From Nitrosomonas mobilis (GTDB lineage Bacteria > Pseudomonadota > Gammaproteobacteria > Burkholderiales > Nitrosomonadaceae), in the NCBI RefSeq assembly GCF_900103035.1, contig NZ_FMWO01000044.1:1-64000 (forward strand): 64,000 bases of DNA. Direction: 5' to 3'. Every line of letters begins with the position of its first letter. The first letter of the stretch is position 1. The notes beneath the pieces were generated by a model, which saw nothing but the letters and a program-made list of their open reading frames with translations, was not told where the DNA came from and searched no databases. The position numbers and the translations under genes were made by a program. Below, one piece after another: positions 18,072-26,506 of this stretch.

Positions 18072-19289
18072 CTATCTGCCCTGCTGCTGTAACGGCTGCA
18101 CTCTCAAGACACCATCAAAAGAATTCAGCAGATTAACCGTTGGCTGAATCTGGGAAATAATCTGGTTCCAGCGTATACCTTCGGCACGATCGACATAAAT
18201 GACATCGCGCGGCTGCAAGGGGAACCGATCTGCCAATAGCAATGCATCCGGCGATCTAGCGTTCAAATGGTAAATTTCAGGTTTTCCCAACCCGCCTCTG
18301 AAAACAAAAATTCTGGCGGGGTCGGAAGTTTCCTGATCAAATCCTCCACCATCGGCCAATGCCTCAGTCAATGTCATACGCCCTTTGTTCATCACGATGC
18401 TACGCGATCTCCCAACCCCAAGGCCACCCTGAATGCGAAAATTGGTTTCTCCCAGCACAAATACCTTGTTAAATGAGCTATCCGGCACATTCAGCACATC
18501 TCCATGCTGCAGCAGCACGTTTTGTGAGATATCCCCTCCCTCATACAAACTCAGCAGATTGATGCTATAGGTTTTATCATTGCGCGTAAGGGTAATATTG
18601 CGTTGGTCAGCCTCAAATTTAACGCCACCTGCGTTGTTGATCGCCTCCAACACCGTCAAAGGAATATCCTGCACCAGCTGAATGCCGGGTTCAGCCACTT
18701 CACCGACCACATAAACGCGTTGGCTCCGATAAGCCGCTACTCGCACATCGAGTTGTACGTTCTCAATGTATTTTGAAAGCTTTCTGGACAATTCATCACG
18801 AATTTCCTCAACGGTCCTCCCGGCTGCCTGAATCACACCAACATAAGGGTAGAAAAAATTGCCATCTTCTCCCACGACACTACCGGCCGTTTCAGCAGAG
18901 CGAAATTGTCCCGCTGGCGTGGTCAGCTCGGGATGATCCCAAACTGTAATATTCAGTATGTCCCGCGGACCGACCCGATATTGGCTATAAGGTTCGTCCT
19001 CGACCGGCACGCCTTTAATAGTTTTAGCGCCAATACGGTAATTGAAATAATGATTGGCCACATTATCAGGGCTCAAGCTACGATTACCGAAATTCTGTTC
19101 CAGCTCGACAATCAGTTTTGCATCAATTGTTTTGATATCCAGCTTCTTCAATACCGCCTCGTTGTCCTCTGCGACTGGCATCTCCACACTCGATTGCCGG
19201 GAAAAAGGACTCATGTGCTGTCCCGGGATAATAGTGCAAGCAGTAAGCACGGAAACAGCAAAAACAATAAATATGTTTCTCAGACGCAT
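18072..19289 (-). CDS. wza: Outer-membrane polysaccharide export lipoprotein (Wza-like)
   Basis: 405 residues with a lipoprotein signal (lipobox LTAC, Cys at 18). A Poly_export domain follows (YRVGPRDILNITVWDHPEL, about 104-122) and then SLBB repeats (VYVVGEVAEPGIQLV and KVFVLGETNFRIQG). The C-terminal part ends with an amphipathic-looking stretch suited to the outer-membrane pore. Forms the octameric export channel with Wzc. Located between wzb and wzc, 193 bp downstream of wzb. Confidence 0.93.
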   Translation of the reverse strand: MRLRNIFIVFAVSVLTACTIIPGQHMSPFSRQSSVEMPVAEDNEAVLKKLDIKTIDAKLIVELEQNFGNRSLSPDNVANHYFNYRIGAKTIKGVPVEDEPYSQYRVGPRDILNITVWDHPELTTPAGQFRSAETAGSVVGEDGNFFYPYVGVIQAAGRTVEEIRDELSRKLSKYIENVQLDVRVAAYRSQRVYVVGEVAEPGIQLVQDIPLTVLEAINNAGGVKFEADQRNITLTRNDKTYSINLLSLYEGGDISQNVLLQHGDVLNVPDSSFNKVFVLGETNFRIQGGLGVGRSRSIVMNKGRMTLTEALADGGGFDQETSDPARIFVFRGGLGKPEIYHLNARSPDALLLADRFPLQPRDVIYVDRAEGIRWNQIISQIQPTVNLLNSFDGVLRVQPLQQQGR

Positions 19290-19482
19290 GGTTATTTTTG
19301 ATAATTAATAAAAAGACTGGAAGCAGATTACATGCTACTTTTTTTGTGTAGGCCAGAATATATGCGATATATACTCCGGAATAGCATAAAGAAGTACCGG
19401 ACTGATTGCCGCCAGCCAAATCATTTTCTACAAATAATTAAGAGTGTTATTTTTTAATATTACCAGGCCAGTTAACAAAACC

Positions 19483-19923
19483 TTAGAGTCTCACCACCCA
19501 ATCGGATACCCCGCGTTCAATCAACATCAGAGAATACTCGAAAGCCGCTAGATCCTGTTGGTAAGGATCTGGAATATTGAATTTCCCCCATTCGCCCAAG
19601 CGGAACACTTTTCCCCTCGCGCTCGGCTCTTTTCCTTCGATTGCTATTTTGTGTGCCGACTCCATCACCAGAACAAGATCAGCAGCACGAATCATCACAC
19701 TATTGATCTGGCATGCACGATGTGCGGAAATATCTATTTGCCTGCTCGCCATCAACTGACAAGCACTGGGATCAGCCTGGTGGCCAACCAGCGCATTCAA
19801 ACCAGCTGATCCGACAAAGCGATCAACTTTACCGGCATCGTTCATAGCCTGTCTGAGCAACCCCTCCGCCATCGGGCTGCGGCAAATATTACCCACGCAT
19901 ACTACCAGAATGTTATTGAACAG
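19483..19923 (-). CDS. wzb: Low-molecular-weight protein tyrosine phosphatase (Wzb-like), CTG start
   Basis: 146 residues if translation begins at CTG (19921-19923). The predicted start MFNNILVVCVGNICRSP matches the N-terminus of E. coli Wzb as I recall it, and supplies the nucleophile Cys9 and Arg15 of the C(X5)R loop. The first conventional in-frame start (GTG at 19894-19896) lies just after Cys9 and would give a dead enzyme. AAGGAG on the minus strand (19931-19936) stands 7 nt before the CTG. General-acid Asp in NIPDPYQQD near the C-terminus. It dephosphorylates Wzc. First gene of the wzb-wza-wzc unit. Confidence 0.9.
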   Translation of the reverse strand: MFNNILVVCVGNICRSPMAEGLLRQAMNDAGKVDRFVGSAGLNALVGHQADPSACQLMASRQIDISAHRACQINSVMIRAADLVLVMESAHKIAIEGKEPSARGKVFRLGEWGKFNIPDPYQQDLAAFEYSLMLIERGVSDWVVRL

Positions 19924-19942
19924 ATGACAACTCCTTTGTCAT
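19913..19942 (-). CDS. Possible 9-codon minicistron overlapping the wzb start
   Basis: On the minus strand an ATG at 19940-19942 opens MTKELSSVQ and stops at TAA a few bases into wzb. It contains the wzb Shine-Dalgarno and overlaps the CTG start in another frame. It could couple re-initiation to wzb, or be chance. There is no clear SD of its own. Confidence 0.25.
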   Translation of the reverse strand: MTKELSSVQ

Positions 19943-20361
19943 AGAAAATCATGATTGATTCAGAAAATCCTTGAGGTTGATTAAACATATTTGCACCTTC
20001 CCACTACAACCAATCTCAGATCAAGGAAAATTCCGGCTACCCGGAATCCGAATGCCTTTCGGGTAATTCTTCCTATTCTGCCAAGTCAACCCGGGTTTTT
20101 CTCGACAAACAAAAAGTTGATAAAGAAAATTTATTCAACAATTTAGCTCTTTACCTTATCTGATTATTGTCATAGAATTCGAAAAATTAGTCAGAATTTC
20201 TATTCCTTTTGTAGGAATCAGTCTAATTTTTGTAGGCGGTTTTGTAACATGCAGCCTGTAACATCTTATCGGTCTAATCATTTTTTATCCGATGACCATC
20301 TTACAATCAATTTTACCAATCTCTCAAAGCTGTTTTTCAAGCAATCCTATCTGGAGAACAT
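19943..20361. promoter_or_regulatory. Divergent regulatory region between wzb and the PEP-CTERM gene
   Basis: About 420 bases without a gene, AT-rich. Next to each other lie two small hairpins: ATTCCGG-ctac-CCGGAAT (20030-20047) and CCGAA-tgcct-TTCGG (20048-20062). Two exact direct repeats TTTTGTAGG (20207-20215 and 20228-20236) are 21 bp apart, and a third partial copy TTTTGTAAC is at 20240-20248. No convincing sigma-54 or RfaH ops element was found. Promoters for both directions must be here but I cannot place them. Confidence 0.5.
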
Positions 20362-21207
20362 ATGAATATTCAATCAAGATTAAATAAACTTTTTGTCATA
20401 AGCGGTATGGTGATCGGCATGGGCAGCATCACCCACGCCAATGCCTTTATATTAAATACCTTCAACCTGGATCTAAATGGAGCCGGCATGACCATTTCAG
20501 GCTTGGACAGCACACCCGATGGATTCTTCTCGGTGACGCTTGAGTTAAGCACTCCATTTGGTAACAGCAGTATCAACACGATTGGCTCGCTTACCGGTAT
20601 GAGTGCCGGTAATTCGGCCACCGCTAACAGCCTCGTGGTCAATGGCGCAATTGGACTGGATAACCCGCTTGTGGCAGGGCTGGAATTTGAACGTAATTAT
20701 GCCAATAGAACCGCCTTTTCCGGTACCATCACCTCCACACTCAACTCGCTTACCGGAGCGATCCCAAGCACGCTCGATTCATCATCAGCAAGCTTCAGCG
20801 GCAGCATAACGGATGTTTACAATGGCACATTTTCCGATTTTCCGTTACTCGGAATCACGGGTCCGGGAGCGGGTAGTGTCACCACCGCCTTTTCGTTTAA
20901 TGGCTTGACTGATATTTTGACTCTGGATATCACCGAATCAACCACTTCAGGACCGAATCTCGAAGCTGCTCTGTCGAGTCTGGATGGATTTGGAGGTGGA
21001 CCGACTGACGGTAGTGTCAGCGCCATCGTTTATGCTGGCAACAACATTAGCGTTAATCAAGACGTCATCACCAGCAACGGCAGCTTCGTCATAACCGAGC
21101 AAGTTTCTGATCAAGTAGTCCCTGAGCCAGCCTCGCTCGCTCTGATTGGACTGGGTGTTTTGGGCATGGGCGCAGTACGTAGACGCAAAAGCACCCAGAA
21201 AAAGTAA
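20362..21207 (+). CDS. PEP-CTERM sorting-domain protein
   Basis: 281 residues, preceded by GGAGA. Signal peptide about 1-27 (ending THANA). The central part is low in charge and rich in Ser, Thr, Gly and Asn, with no domain I recognise. The C-terminus is a textbook PEP-CTERM signal: VPEPASLALIGLGVLGMG followed by AVRRRKS, that is PEP motif, hydrophobic helix and basic cluster. Such proteins are cut by an exosortase and placed at the surface together with exopolysaccharide; no exosortase gene is in this window. The neighbouring export operon fits that association. Confidence 0.9.
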   Translation: MNIQSRLNKLFVISGMVIGMGSITHANAFILNTFNLDLNGAGMTISGLDSTPDGFFSVTLELSTPFGNSSINTIGSLTGMSAGNSATANSLVVNGAIGLDNPLVAGLEFERNYANRTAFSGTITSTLNSLTGAIPSTLDSSSASFSGSITDVYNGTFSDFPLLGITGPGAGSVTTAFSFNGLTDILTLDITESTTSGPNLEAALSSLDGFGGGPTDGSVSAIVYAGNNISVNQDVITSNGSFVITEQVSDQVVPEPASLALIGLGVLGMGAVRRRKSTQKK

Positions 21208-21234
21208 ATATTTATAGGTGTTTAATAAACACTC

Positions 21235-21279
21235 ACAAACTCGTTGTATTGTGGCTATGCCACAATACAACGAGTTTGT
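21235..21279. terminator. Perfect 21-bp inverted repeat after the PEP-CTERM gene
   Basis: Arms 21235-21255 and 21259-21279 are exact reverse complements around the loop TAT. It begins 27 bp after the PEP-CTERM stop codon. It lacks a T-run, so it is not a standard intrinsic terminator, but it may stop or protect the transcript. Confidence 0.6.
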
Positions 21280-21399
21280 AATGTGTCAATCGATATTTAG
21301 TTATACTTTCTGATCGAGGTTGAAGAAAGCACTCCTTCAATTAACCACTTATAACAAAGCTAATTTGCTCACGGATATTGTTTGATTTTGAATTCTTTT

Positions 21400-21666
21400 T
21401 TAAAAAGAGCATTCACTCACAGTGTAACGGTTATATTGCCACATCATTTTTAACACATCCATCATCTTCTGTGTTTGTACAGACCGACCGTATTTTTTGG
21501 ATGCTTCCAGGCAATTTCTTTGAAATGTCTTATAAGCTTCCTGGTTGAGGTGCATGCGTATCAAGCCTTCCACCAACTGTGTTGCGTTTTCTGATTCGAA
21601 TACGATGTCCACTTCTTCATTGCTTACGATATCTGCAGATTCCCCGCCAACGCCGTGTAGTACCGG
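21400..21666 (-). pseudogene. Truncated WbuB-like GT4 glycosyltransferase (C-terminal fragment)
   Basis: The minus-strand frame reads PVLHGVGGESADIVSNE, then VDIVFESENATQLVEGL, and continues to a stop at 21400. This is the C-terminal end of a GT4 glycosyltransferase. It lines up without gaps to the end of the intact protein at 26507-27739 (PVLHGVAGESAGIVQKE, VGIVFEPENANQLCHGL). Homology stops abruptly at about 21666, so the first 80% of the gene is missing. It marks the left edge of the polysaccharide cassette and lies opposite in direction to the intact copy. Confidence 0.75.
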
Positions 21667-21952
21667 GCTACGCCAGAGACTCTTGATGGGTGTGACATCA
21701 TGACCCGTGGGCGGATACAGCTAAGGCACAGCATGAGTATGACATCACACCGATTGATACGCCGGTTTAAGGCGATCTGCGTGTTAGACAAGAAGTTTCA
21801 TGTGGTTTATGACCTAATGTTGTGCTATCAAGGGACATGGCAGATTTGAGGTTGTAATCAGAAAATCGGTTAAACCCTCAGTTGAACTTAAACCCTCTGG
21901 AATTAAGCCGTGTTTATTGTGCCGCTTACTGCTTCACCATAGTGAATCGTTT
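21667..21952. other. Junction without a recognisable gene
   Basis: Lies between the glycosyltransferase fragment and the flippase gene. The frame of the fragment stays open a little further, but family similarity is lost. I see no IS end, terminator or convincing promoter. It is probably the recombination scar or the promoter region of the flippase gene. Confidence 0.4.
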
Positions 21953-23224
21953 GTGAAAGTAAAAATTTTACAATTTTGGAAGAATGCATCAATTGTTCTT
22001 TTAGGTACGCTTGCCTATCAAGTCATGCCTCTCTTGGTTCTTCCGGTCTTCACCAGACTACTTACACCAGAAGATCTTGGGTTCTATTTTACCTGGCTGG
22101 GCGCTGTCGTCGTTGGTGCCGTGGCATTGACACTGCGTCTTGACATGGCGGTCTTGCAGGCTAAATCGGGTTCGGATGTGGTGAGAATAGTGAAGGCCAC
22201 CGTCACAGTGAATTTAGTTTTTGCTATCACTGCTGTATTAACTCTGCTATTGATTTTTTCAGCGGATAAATACTTTCAGACCCAGTTATTGTCCTCCATG
22301 CGCTATGTTTATGTGGGTCTGGCAATTGTCGCTACTTTTGCTAACGCAATCAATTTACTTGTGAATTCAGCTCTTGTGTGGAGCGCTAATTTTAAAAAAC
22401 AGGCGCTATACAAGCTGTATTTGGGGGGTGCGTTGTCATCTTCTCAGTTGTTAATGGTTTATCTTTTTGAATCGGCAATTGGTCTGTCCTTGGCTTACGC
22501 TCTTTCAAGCTCTTTGGTATCGCTCTTTTTAATGCGAGAAGTAGGTCTTAAATTTTCGGATTTCAGTTATTTTAATGATCTAAAAGAAACGTTAGTTGTC
22601 CTTCGAGAGCAGCGTGCGTTTGTACTTGTTTCGATGCCGGCAGCCCTGATTAACATGCTTTCGCACTACGCTCCACTTTTTCTATTGAGTCTAAAGATTG
22701 GTACAGTGGCTAGTGGCCAGTATGGGCTGATGCATAAGACGCTTTCAGCCCCTTTAGGTTTAATTGGAGGCGCCATATTGTCGGTATTCCGAGAAGAGTC
22801 GTCTCGATCTTATCGAGAGCTAGGTAATTGCGAAGATAGTTATCTCTATACCGCTCGTTCGCTTTTCTTTATTGCGCTATTTCCGTTTTTGATTATTTTT
22901 TTATTTGGTAAGGAGTTATTTGAATTCGTATTTGGGTCGGCGTGGGGTGATGCTGGTGAGATTGCCGAGATTCTTGCTCCAGCGTTCTTAATTAGATTTG
23001 TTGCAAGCCCCCTGAGCTATATGTTTTTCTTGGCAAATAGACAACTTTGGGACCTATCTTGGCAAATTACACTATTCTTGTTTACGATTCTTGTTTTCTA
23101 TTTGAGTCCATCCCTGTATTCAGCAATTCTATGGTATTCAATTGGGTCCTTCGTGCTGTATGGAGTTAGCTTGATTTTGTCTTATATGATTGCCAGGGGT
23201 TTGACTATTTTAGGTCACTCCTAA
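21953..23224 (+). CDS. Polysaccharide flippase (Wzx-like, MATE/MOP superfamily)
   Basis: About 423 residues from a GTG at 21953; a TTG 12 codons upstream is also possible and neither has a good Shine-Dalgarno. Twelve or so hydrophobic segments are spaced along the whole protein. The N-terminus, KNASIVLLGTLAYQVMPLLVLPVFTRLLTPEDLGFYFTW, has the typical polysaccharide-biosynthesis protein pattern (TRLLTPEDLG). It should flip lipid-linked repeat units across the inner membrane. Base composition is AT-rich compared with flanking housekeeping genes. Followed 18 bp later by the polymerase gene. Confidence 0.85.
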   Translation: MKVKILQFWKNASIVLLGTLAYQVMPLLVLPVFTRLLTPEDLGFYFTWLGAVVVGAVALTLRLDMAVLQAKSGSDVVRIVKATVTVNLVFAITAVLTLLLIFSADKYFQTQLLSSMRYVYVGLAIVATFANAINLLVNSALVWSANFKKQALYKLYLGGALSSSQLLMVYLFESAIGLSLAYALSSSLVSLFLMREVGLKFSDFSYFNDLKETLVVLREQRAFVLVSMPAALINMLSHYAPLFLLSLKIGTVASGQYGLMHKTLSAPLGLIGGAILSVFREESSRSYRELGNCEDSYLYTARSLFFIALFPFLIIFLFGKELFEFVFGSAWGDAGEIAEILAPAFLIRFVASPLSYMFFLANRQLWDLSWQITLFLFTILVFYLSPSLYSAILWYSIGSFVLYGVSLILSYMIARGLTILGHS

Positions 23225-23242
23225 AATTAGGATCCCACAAGA

Positions 23243-24547
23243 ATGACTCTTCCAAGTGCGAGATTTCTAGCTTTTATATGCTCTGTTGTGTATGCAATTG
23301 GGCTCGCGTACTCATATGTAAACGTTGTTCAGCCCTTCTATGTCTATATGGGGTTACAAGTTAATTCGAAAGCGAATCTGTATGAGTTCTTAGTGATTGT
23401 GTCTTTTGCTTCGTTGCTAATAACGCTTGCACCGGATAAGTTGGATAGACCGTCTTCAGTGCTAAGTTTCTTTGTTTTTTTTATTGTTTATATGCCAGCG
23501 ATCAGTGTTTCATATTTTTCGTTAGCTGTTCACGGCGACACTTATATAAAATTGTTTATTTCGCTCACGCTCGGCGTCTTAGTGATTTTCTTTGTTCCGC
23601 GACTTAAACTTAAAATGGTTTATGTTAAAGGGTTCTCAGCAAGGCAATTCTGGGCTATTTTCGGCTTCTTAATAGTTTTTCTTTCTGTTTTTGTATTTTC
23701 ATTTTATAGACTAAATATCAATCATCTCATTCAGTTGCAACAATTGGATGCTCTTTATGATATTCGAGAAGAGTATCGCGCTACGAGTTCAGGTATCCCT
23801 GGGTTGATACAGTATTTCTTTACTTGGCTTATTAAAATTGTAGCGCCTTTTGTTGTAATAATTGGCTTGCAAATACGAAAATGGTATCTCGTTGTAAGCG
23901 GGGTATTGTTCACCATTCTGCTTTTTTCTATATCCGGCCACAAAAGTATTTTCTTATCACTGTTTCTGATATTTGGTGCTTGGTTCTTTATGCGATCAAA
24001 TGGTGGCGCGACGTTTCTACGCTTATCATTATTTTTCTTTGGCCTTACGACTTTAGGTCTTGCTTTGGACTACTTTGGATCCTCTTTGATCAATGATGTG
24101 TTAGTTCGTCGGATGCTCATAATTCCTGGTGTTTTGTCGGGGTATTATTTTGAATACTACGGAGTAAATGAATTTGCGATGCTTGGTTATTCTGTCCTAG
24201 GTGGGCTTTTTGACTATTCTCCGGGTTTGACTCCTCCGTTCATAATAGGAAACGAATACTTTGGCCGGGCAGAGATGTCGGCGAACGTAAATTTTATGGC
24301 TTCGGCTTATGCTGATTTCGGTGTGGTAGGCGTTATTTTATTTTCAGCTGTCGCCGCCGTTTTGTATAGATTCCTGGACATGGTTGCTCTTCAGAAGAAG
24401 ATATCAAAAACAGCGGCTTTACTTGTGCTGATGCCGAGTTGGGCGCTAGTGGATAGTACTTTACTAACTGTTTTGGCTACTCATGGTTTTGTTTTGCTAA
24501 TATTAATCGTTGTTTTACTGCCTAGAAAGGACTTTGTAGATAGATAG
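23243..24547 (+). CDS. Oligosaccharide repeat-unit polymerase (Wzy-like) membrane protein
   Basis: 434 residues with about 10-12 hydrophobic segments and a larger polar loop near residues 155-185 (YDIREEYRATSSG) and another near 310-360. The position directly after the flippase, the overall topology and the lack of other motifs suggest the Wzy polymerase of the locus. Wzy proteins share little sequence, so the name rests on topology and context. Strongly AT-rich codon use. Confidence 0.7.
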   Translation: MTLPSARFLAFICSVVYAIGLAYSYVNVVQPFYVYMGLQVNSKANLYEFLVIVSFASLLITLAPDKLDRPSSVLSFFVFFIVYMPAISVSYFSLAVHGDTYIKLFISLTLGVLVIFFVPRLKLKMVYVKGFSARQFWAIFGFLIVFLSVFVFSFYRLNINHLIQLQQLDALYDIREEYRATSSGIPGLIQYFFTWLIKIVAPFVVIIGLQIRKWYLVVSGVLFTILLFSISGHKSIFLSLFLIFGAWFFMRSNGGATFLRLSLFFFGLTTLGLALDYFGSSLINDVLVRRMLIIPGVLSGYYFEYYGVNEFAMLGYSVLGGLFDYSPGLTPPFIIGNEYFGRAEMSANVNFMASAYADFGVVGVILFSAVAAVLYRFLDMVALQKKISKTAALLVLMPSWALVDSTLLTVLATHGFVLLILIVVLLPRKDFVDR

Positions 24548-24655
24548 CTCTTCGATGGCATCAACAACTGATGTTTTGTATTCTTGTGGTTAAGCTTATC
24601 GTGTAGCATCAATCTCTCTCTTGGAGAGTTGCAGTTTTTCTGACTAGTTAGTCTT

Positions 24656-25795
24656 GTGAGAAATAAAGTTATGCATGTTATTCATCTTAATTCATACTAT
24701 AAGACAAACTTAATTCATCGAGAGTATATTCTCGCGCTGTCAAAGCTAGGTGTTCAGCAGATTGTGTTCGTACCTGTCGAAAAAAAGGTGGCCTCTACAA
24801 AACAGGTGGTTGAAGACGTGAATGGCGCGAGAGTTTTTTATGTCCCATGTTTCAGGAGTTGGTACCGATATGTCTGGCCTTTTAAAATGCTGATAATATG
24901 GCGTGCCCTGCTTGTTTTTTTGAAAGGAAATCGGCCCGATTTTATTCATGCTCACACTGCTGTTTCGAATGGTCTGCTTGCATTCTTTGTTCGAAAAATT
25001 TACGACGTTCCTTATCTAGTTACTGTGAGAAATACGGACACGGATTTTTTTTTTAGGAAAAGCTTTTTTTTTAGATGGGTTGGAAGATTTGTGCTGAGAA
25101 ATGCGTCGGCGATTATGGTTCTGTCACCGGTGTACAGAGATCAACAGTTCCCGCGTTATTTTTCAGAAGTGTTTCTTAAGGAAATTCTGAAGAGGGTTCA
25201 CGTTATACCTAGTGCGATATCGGCAGATTGGCATATCGAGTTCACTTCACATCGAAGTGAACCCATCCGGCGGGTGGCCTTTGTCGGCAGGATAGATCGA
25301 AATAAGAACCTTAGACTGTTAATTGATGCCGCTCGGTTGTTGGGAGCGAAGAAGCGCCCGATTGAGTTACATGTTGTCGGTGATGGTGATGATAGACCTT
25401 ATTGCGAGAACTATGCGAAAGGAATAAATATAAAGTTTCACGGCATAATAACCGATAATTATTTTCTTAGGACTATACTCAGATCCTGCGACCTTCTCGC
25501 TATGCCTTCATTCAGAGAGACTTTAGGAGTGGTGTATCTTGAGGCGATGAGTCAAGGGTTACCAGTGATTTATACTAAAGGCCAGGGTTTCGATGGGATT
25601 TATGAGGAAGGGTGTGTGGGCTACTCAGTTGACCCGTCCTCACCTAAAGACTTGGCACGAAAGATTGAGTTGATATATAAGAATTACACCCGTGTTTCGG
25701 AAAGCGCTTTAAATGCCTCCAAAGATTATTCATGGGACCTTGTTGGTGGTCGAGTTTTTAAGCTGTACAGTGAGATAGTTTGTTCGAAGTTTTGA
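24656..25795 (+). CDS. GT4-family glycosyltransferase
   Basis: 379 residues from GTG at 24656; an ATG at 24671 (MHVIHLNSYY) is an alternative start. Two Rossmann-like lobes: the N-terminal acceptor half has HAHTAVSNG, the C-terminal half has RRVAFVGRIDRNKNLRLLIDAA, LHVVGDG and the nucleotide-sugar site MPSFRETLGVVYLEAMSQGLPV (E-x7-E type). It should add one sugar to the lipid-linked repeat on the cytosolic face. AT-rich like wzx and wzy. A 108-bp gap separates it from the polymerase gene. Donor and acceptor unknown. Confidence 0.85.
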   Translation: MRNKVMHVIHLNSYYKTNLIHREYILALSKLGVQQIVFVPVEKKVASTKQVVEDVNGARVFYVPCFRSWYRYVWPFKMLIIWRALLVFLKGNRPDFIHAHTAVSNGLLAFFVRKIYDVPYLVTVRNTDTDFFFRKSFFFRWVGRFVLRNASAIMVLSPVYRDQQFPRYFSEVFLKEILKRVHVIPSAISADWHIEFTSHRSEPIRRVAFVGRIDRNKNLRLLIDAARLLGAKKRPIELHVVGDGDDRPYCENYAKGINIKFHGIITDNYFLRTILRSCDLLAMPSFRETLGVVYLEAMSQGLPVIYTKGQGFDGIYEEGCVGYSVDPSSPKDLARKIELIYKNYTRVSESALNASKDYSWDLVGGRVFKLYSEIVCSKF

Positions 25796-25885
25796 GGTAT
25801 CGTTATGATTGTCAGAGCAAGCCCCAACTTATAAAGGTTGCTGTTAGGAGTGCAGGTTTTAAGTTAGAGTCCCGGCTTATCCGCA

Positions 25886-26083
25886 CTAGCCAGCATTACC
25901 TCTACCATACCACAGCAATTTTCCGTCACTCAGCTTCTTGTCGGAAAATTGCTCTATAAATCCTGCCAATCCAGCTTCAACAGCTTGCTCCAGCAGTTGT
26001 TTGGCTCCCGTCCTTAACAACTCTATCAACGAATCACTAAACCGATCTGGACGTGTCAGTCCAACAACGGTATGCTTCTTCAT
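25886..26083 (-). pseudogene. IS256-family transposase, N-terminal remnant
   Basis: From ATG at 26081-26083 the minus strand encodes MKKHTVVGLTRPDRFSDSLI, then LLRTGAKQLLEQAVEAGLAGF and FSDKKLSDGK, which is the standard N-terminus of IS256-type (mutator) transposases. It degenerates and stops after about 65 residues. The rest of the transposase (over 300 residues) is missing. Confidence 0.75.
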
Positions 26084-26183
26084 AACAGCATATCTCCTCA
26101 GGATTGATTTTAATTGTTTGCTGACAACTAATAATCCAGATATACCGCTATTTTTCAACCGCTCAAAAACAAGATTTAGTTAT

Positions 26184-26491
26184 AACTCCTTGATGATAAT
26201 TTGTGAGCCTAAACGTGGCTTTCACCAGGTCGATATCACCGATCGGCGCACCAATATTGAGTTTGCCCAGCACATGAAGCACATTGCCGAAATCGAGCCG
26301 GCTGTGCTGTCCAACATATGCGTGACACAACACATTCCGGATAAAGATCATCTAAGCCGTGAGGTAGACAGAGGCGAATGTCAATGCCTGCAATGCCAAA
26401 GATGCTCCCGTCAATTGGCGCTCTACCTCCTAGGATATTTCTCGCAAACCGGCACACTTGTATCCTCGTTTTTCAACATGACAGACTATTA
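26184..26491 (+). pseudogene. IS630-family transposase remnant with deletion and frameshift
   Basis: The plus strand reads CEPKRGFHQVDITDRRTNIE and FAQHMKHIAEIE, a clear match to the DDE core of one IS630 subgroup (EPK.GWR.V.VTDRRT). The middle of the core is deleted. C-terminal pieces follow: HIPDKDHLSREVD in one frame, then NAKDAPVNWRSTS and HLYPRFST in another, separated by stops. Dead fragment. It belongs to a different IS630 subgroup from the remnants at 1472 and 49366. Confidence 0.7.
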
Positions 26492-26506
26492 GATAGGATA
26501 TGATCA

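Noticed and set aside
20231-20243. Possible RfaH ops element (GGCGGT core) or sigma-54 promoter before the PEP-CTERM gene
   Set aside because: The sequence reads GGCGGTTTTG, not GGCGGTAG, and no TGGCAC-N5-TTGC pattern with proper spacing was seen.
21235-21279. Interpretation of the long hairpin as part of a CRISPR repeat or an attachment site
   Set aside because: It occurs once in the window with no spacer array, integrase or tRNA nearby.
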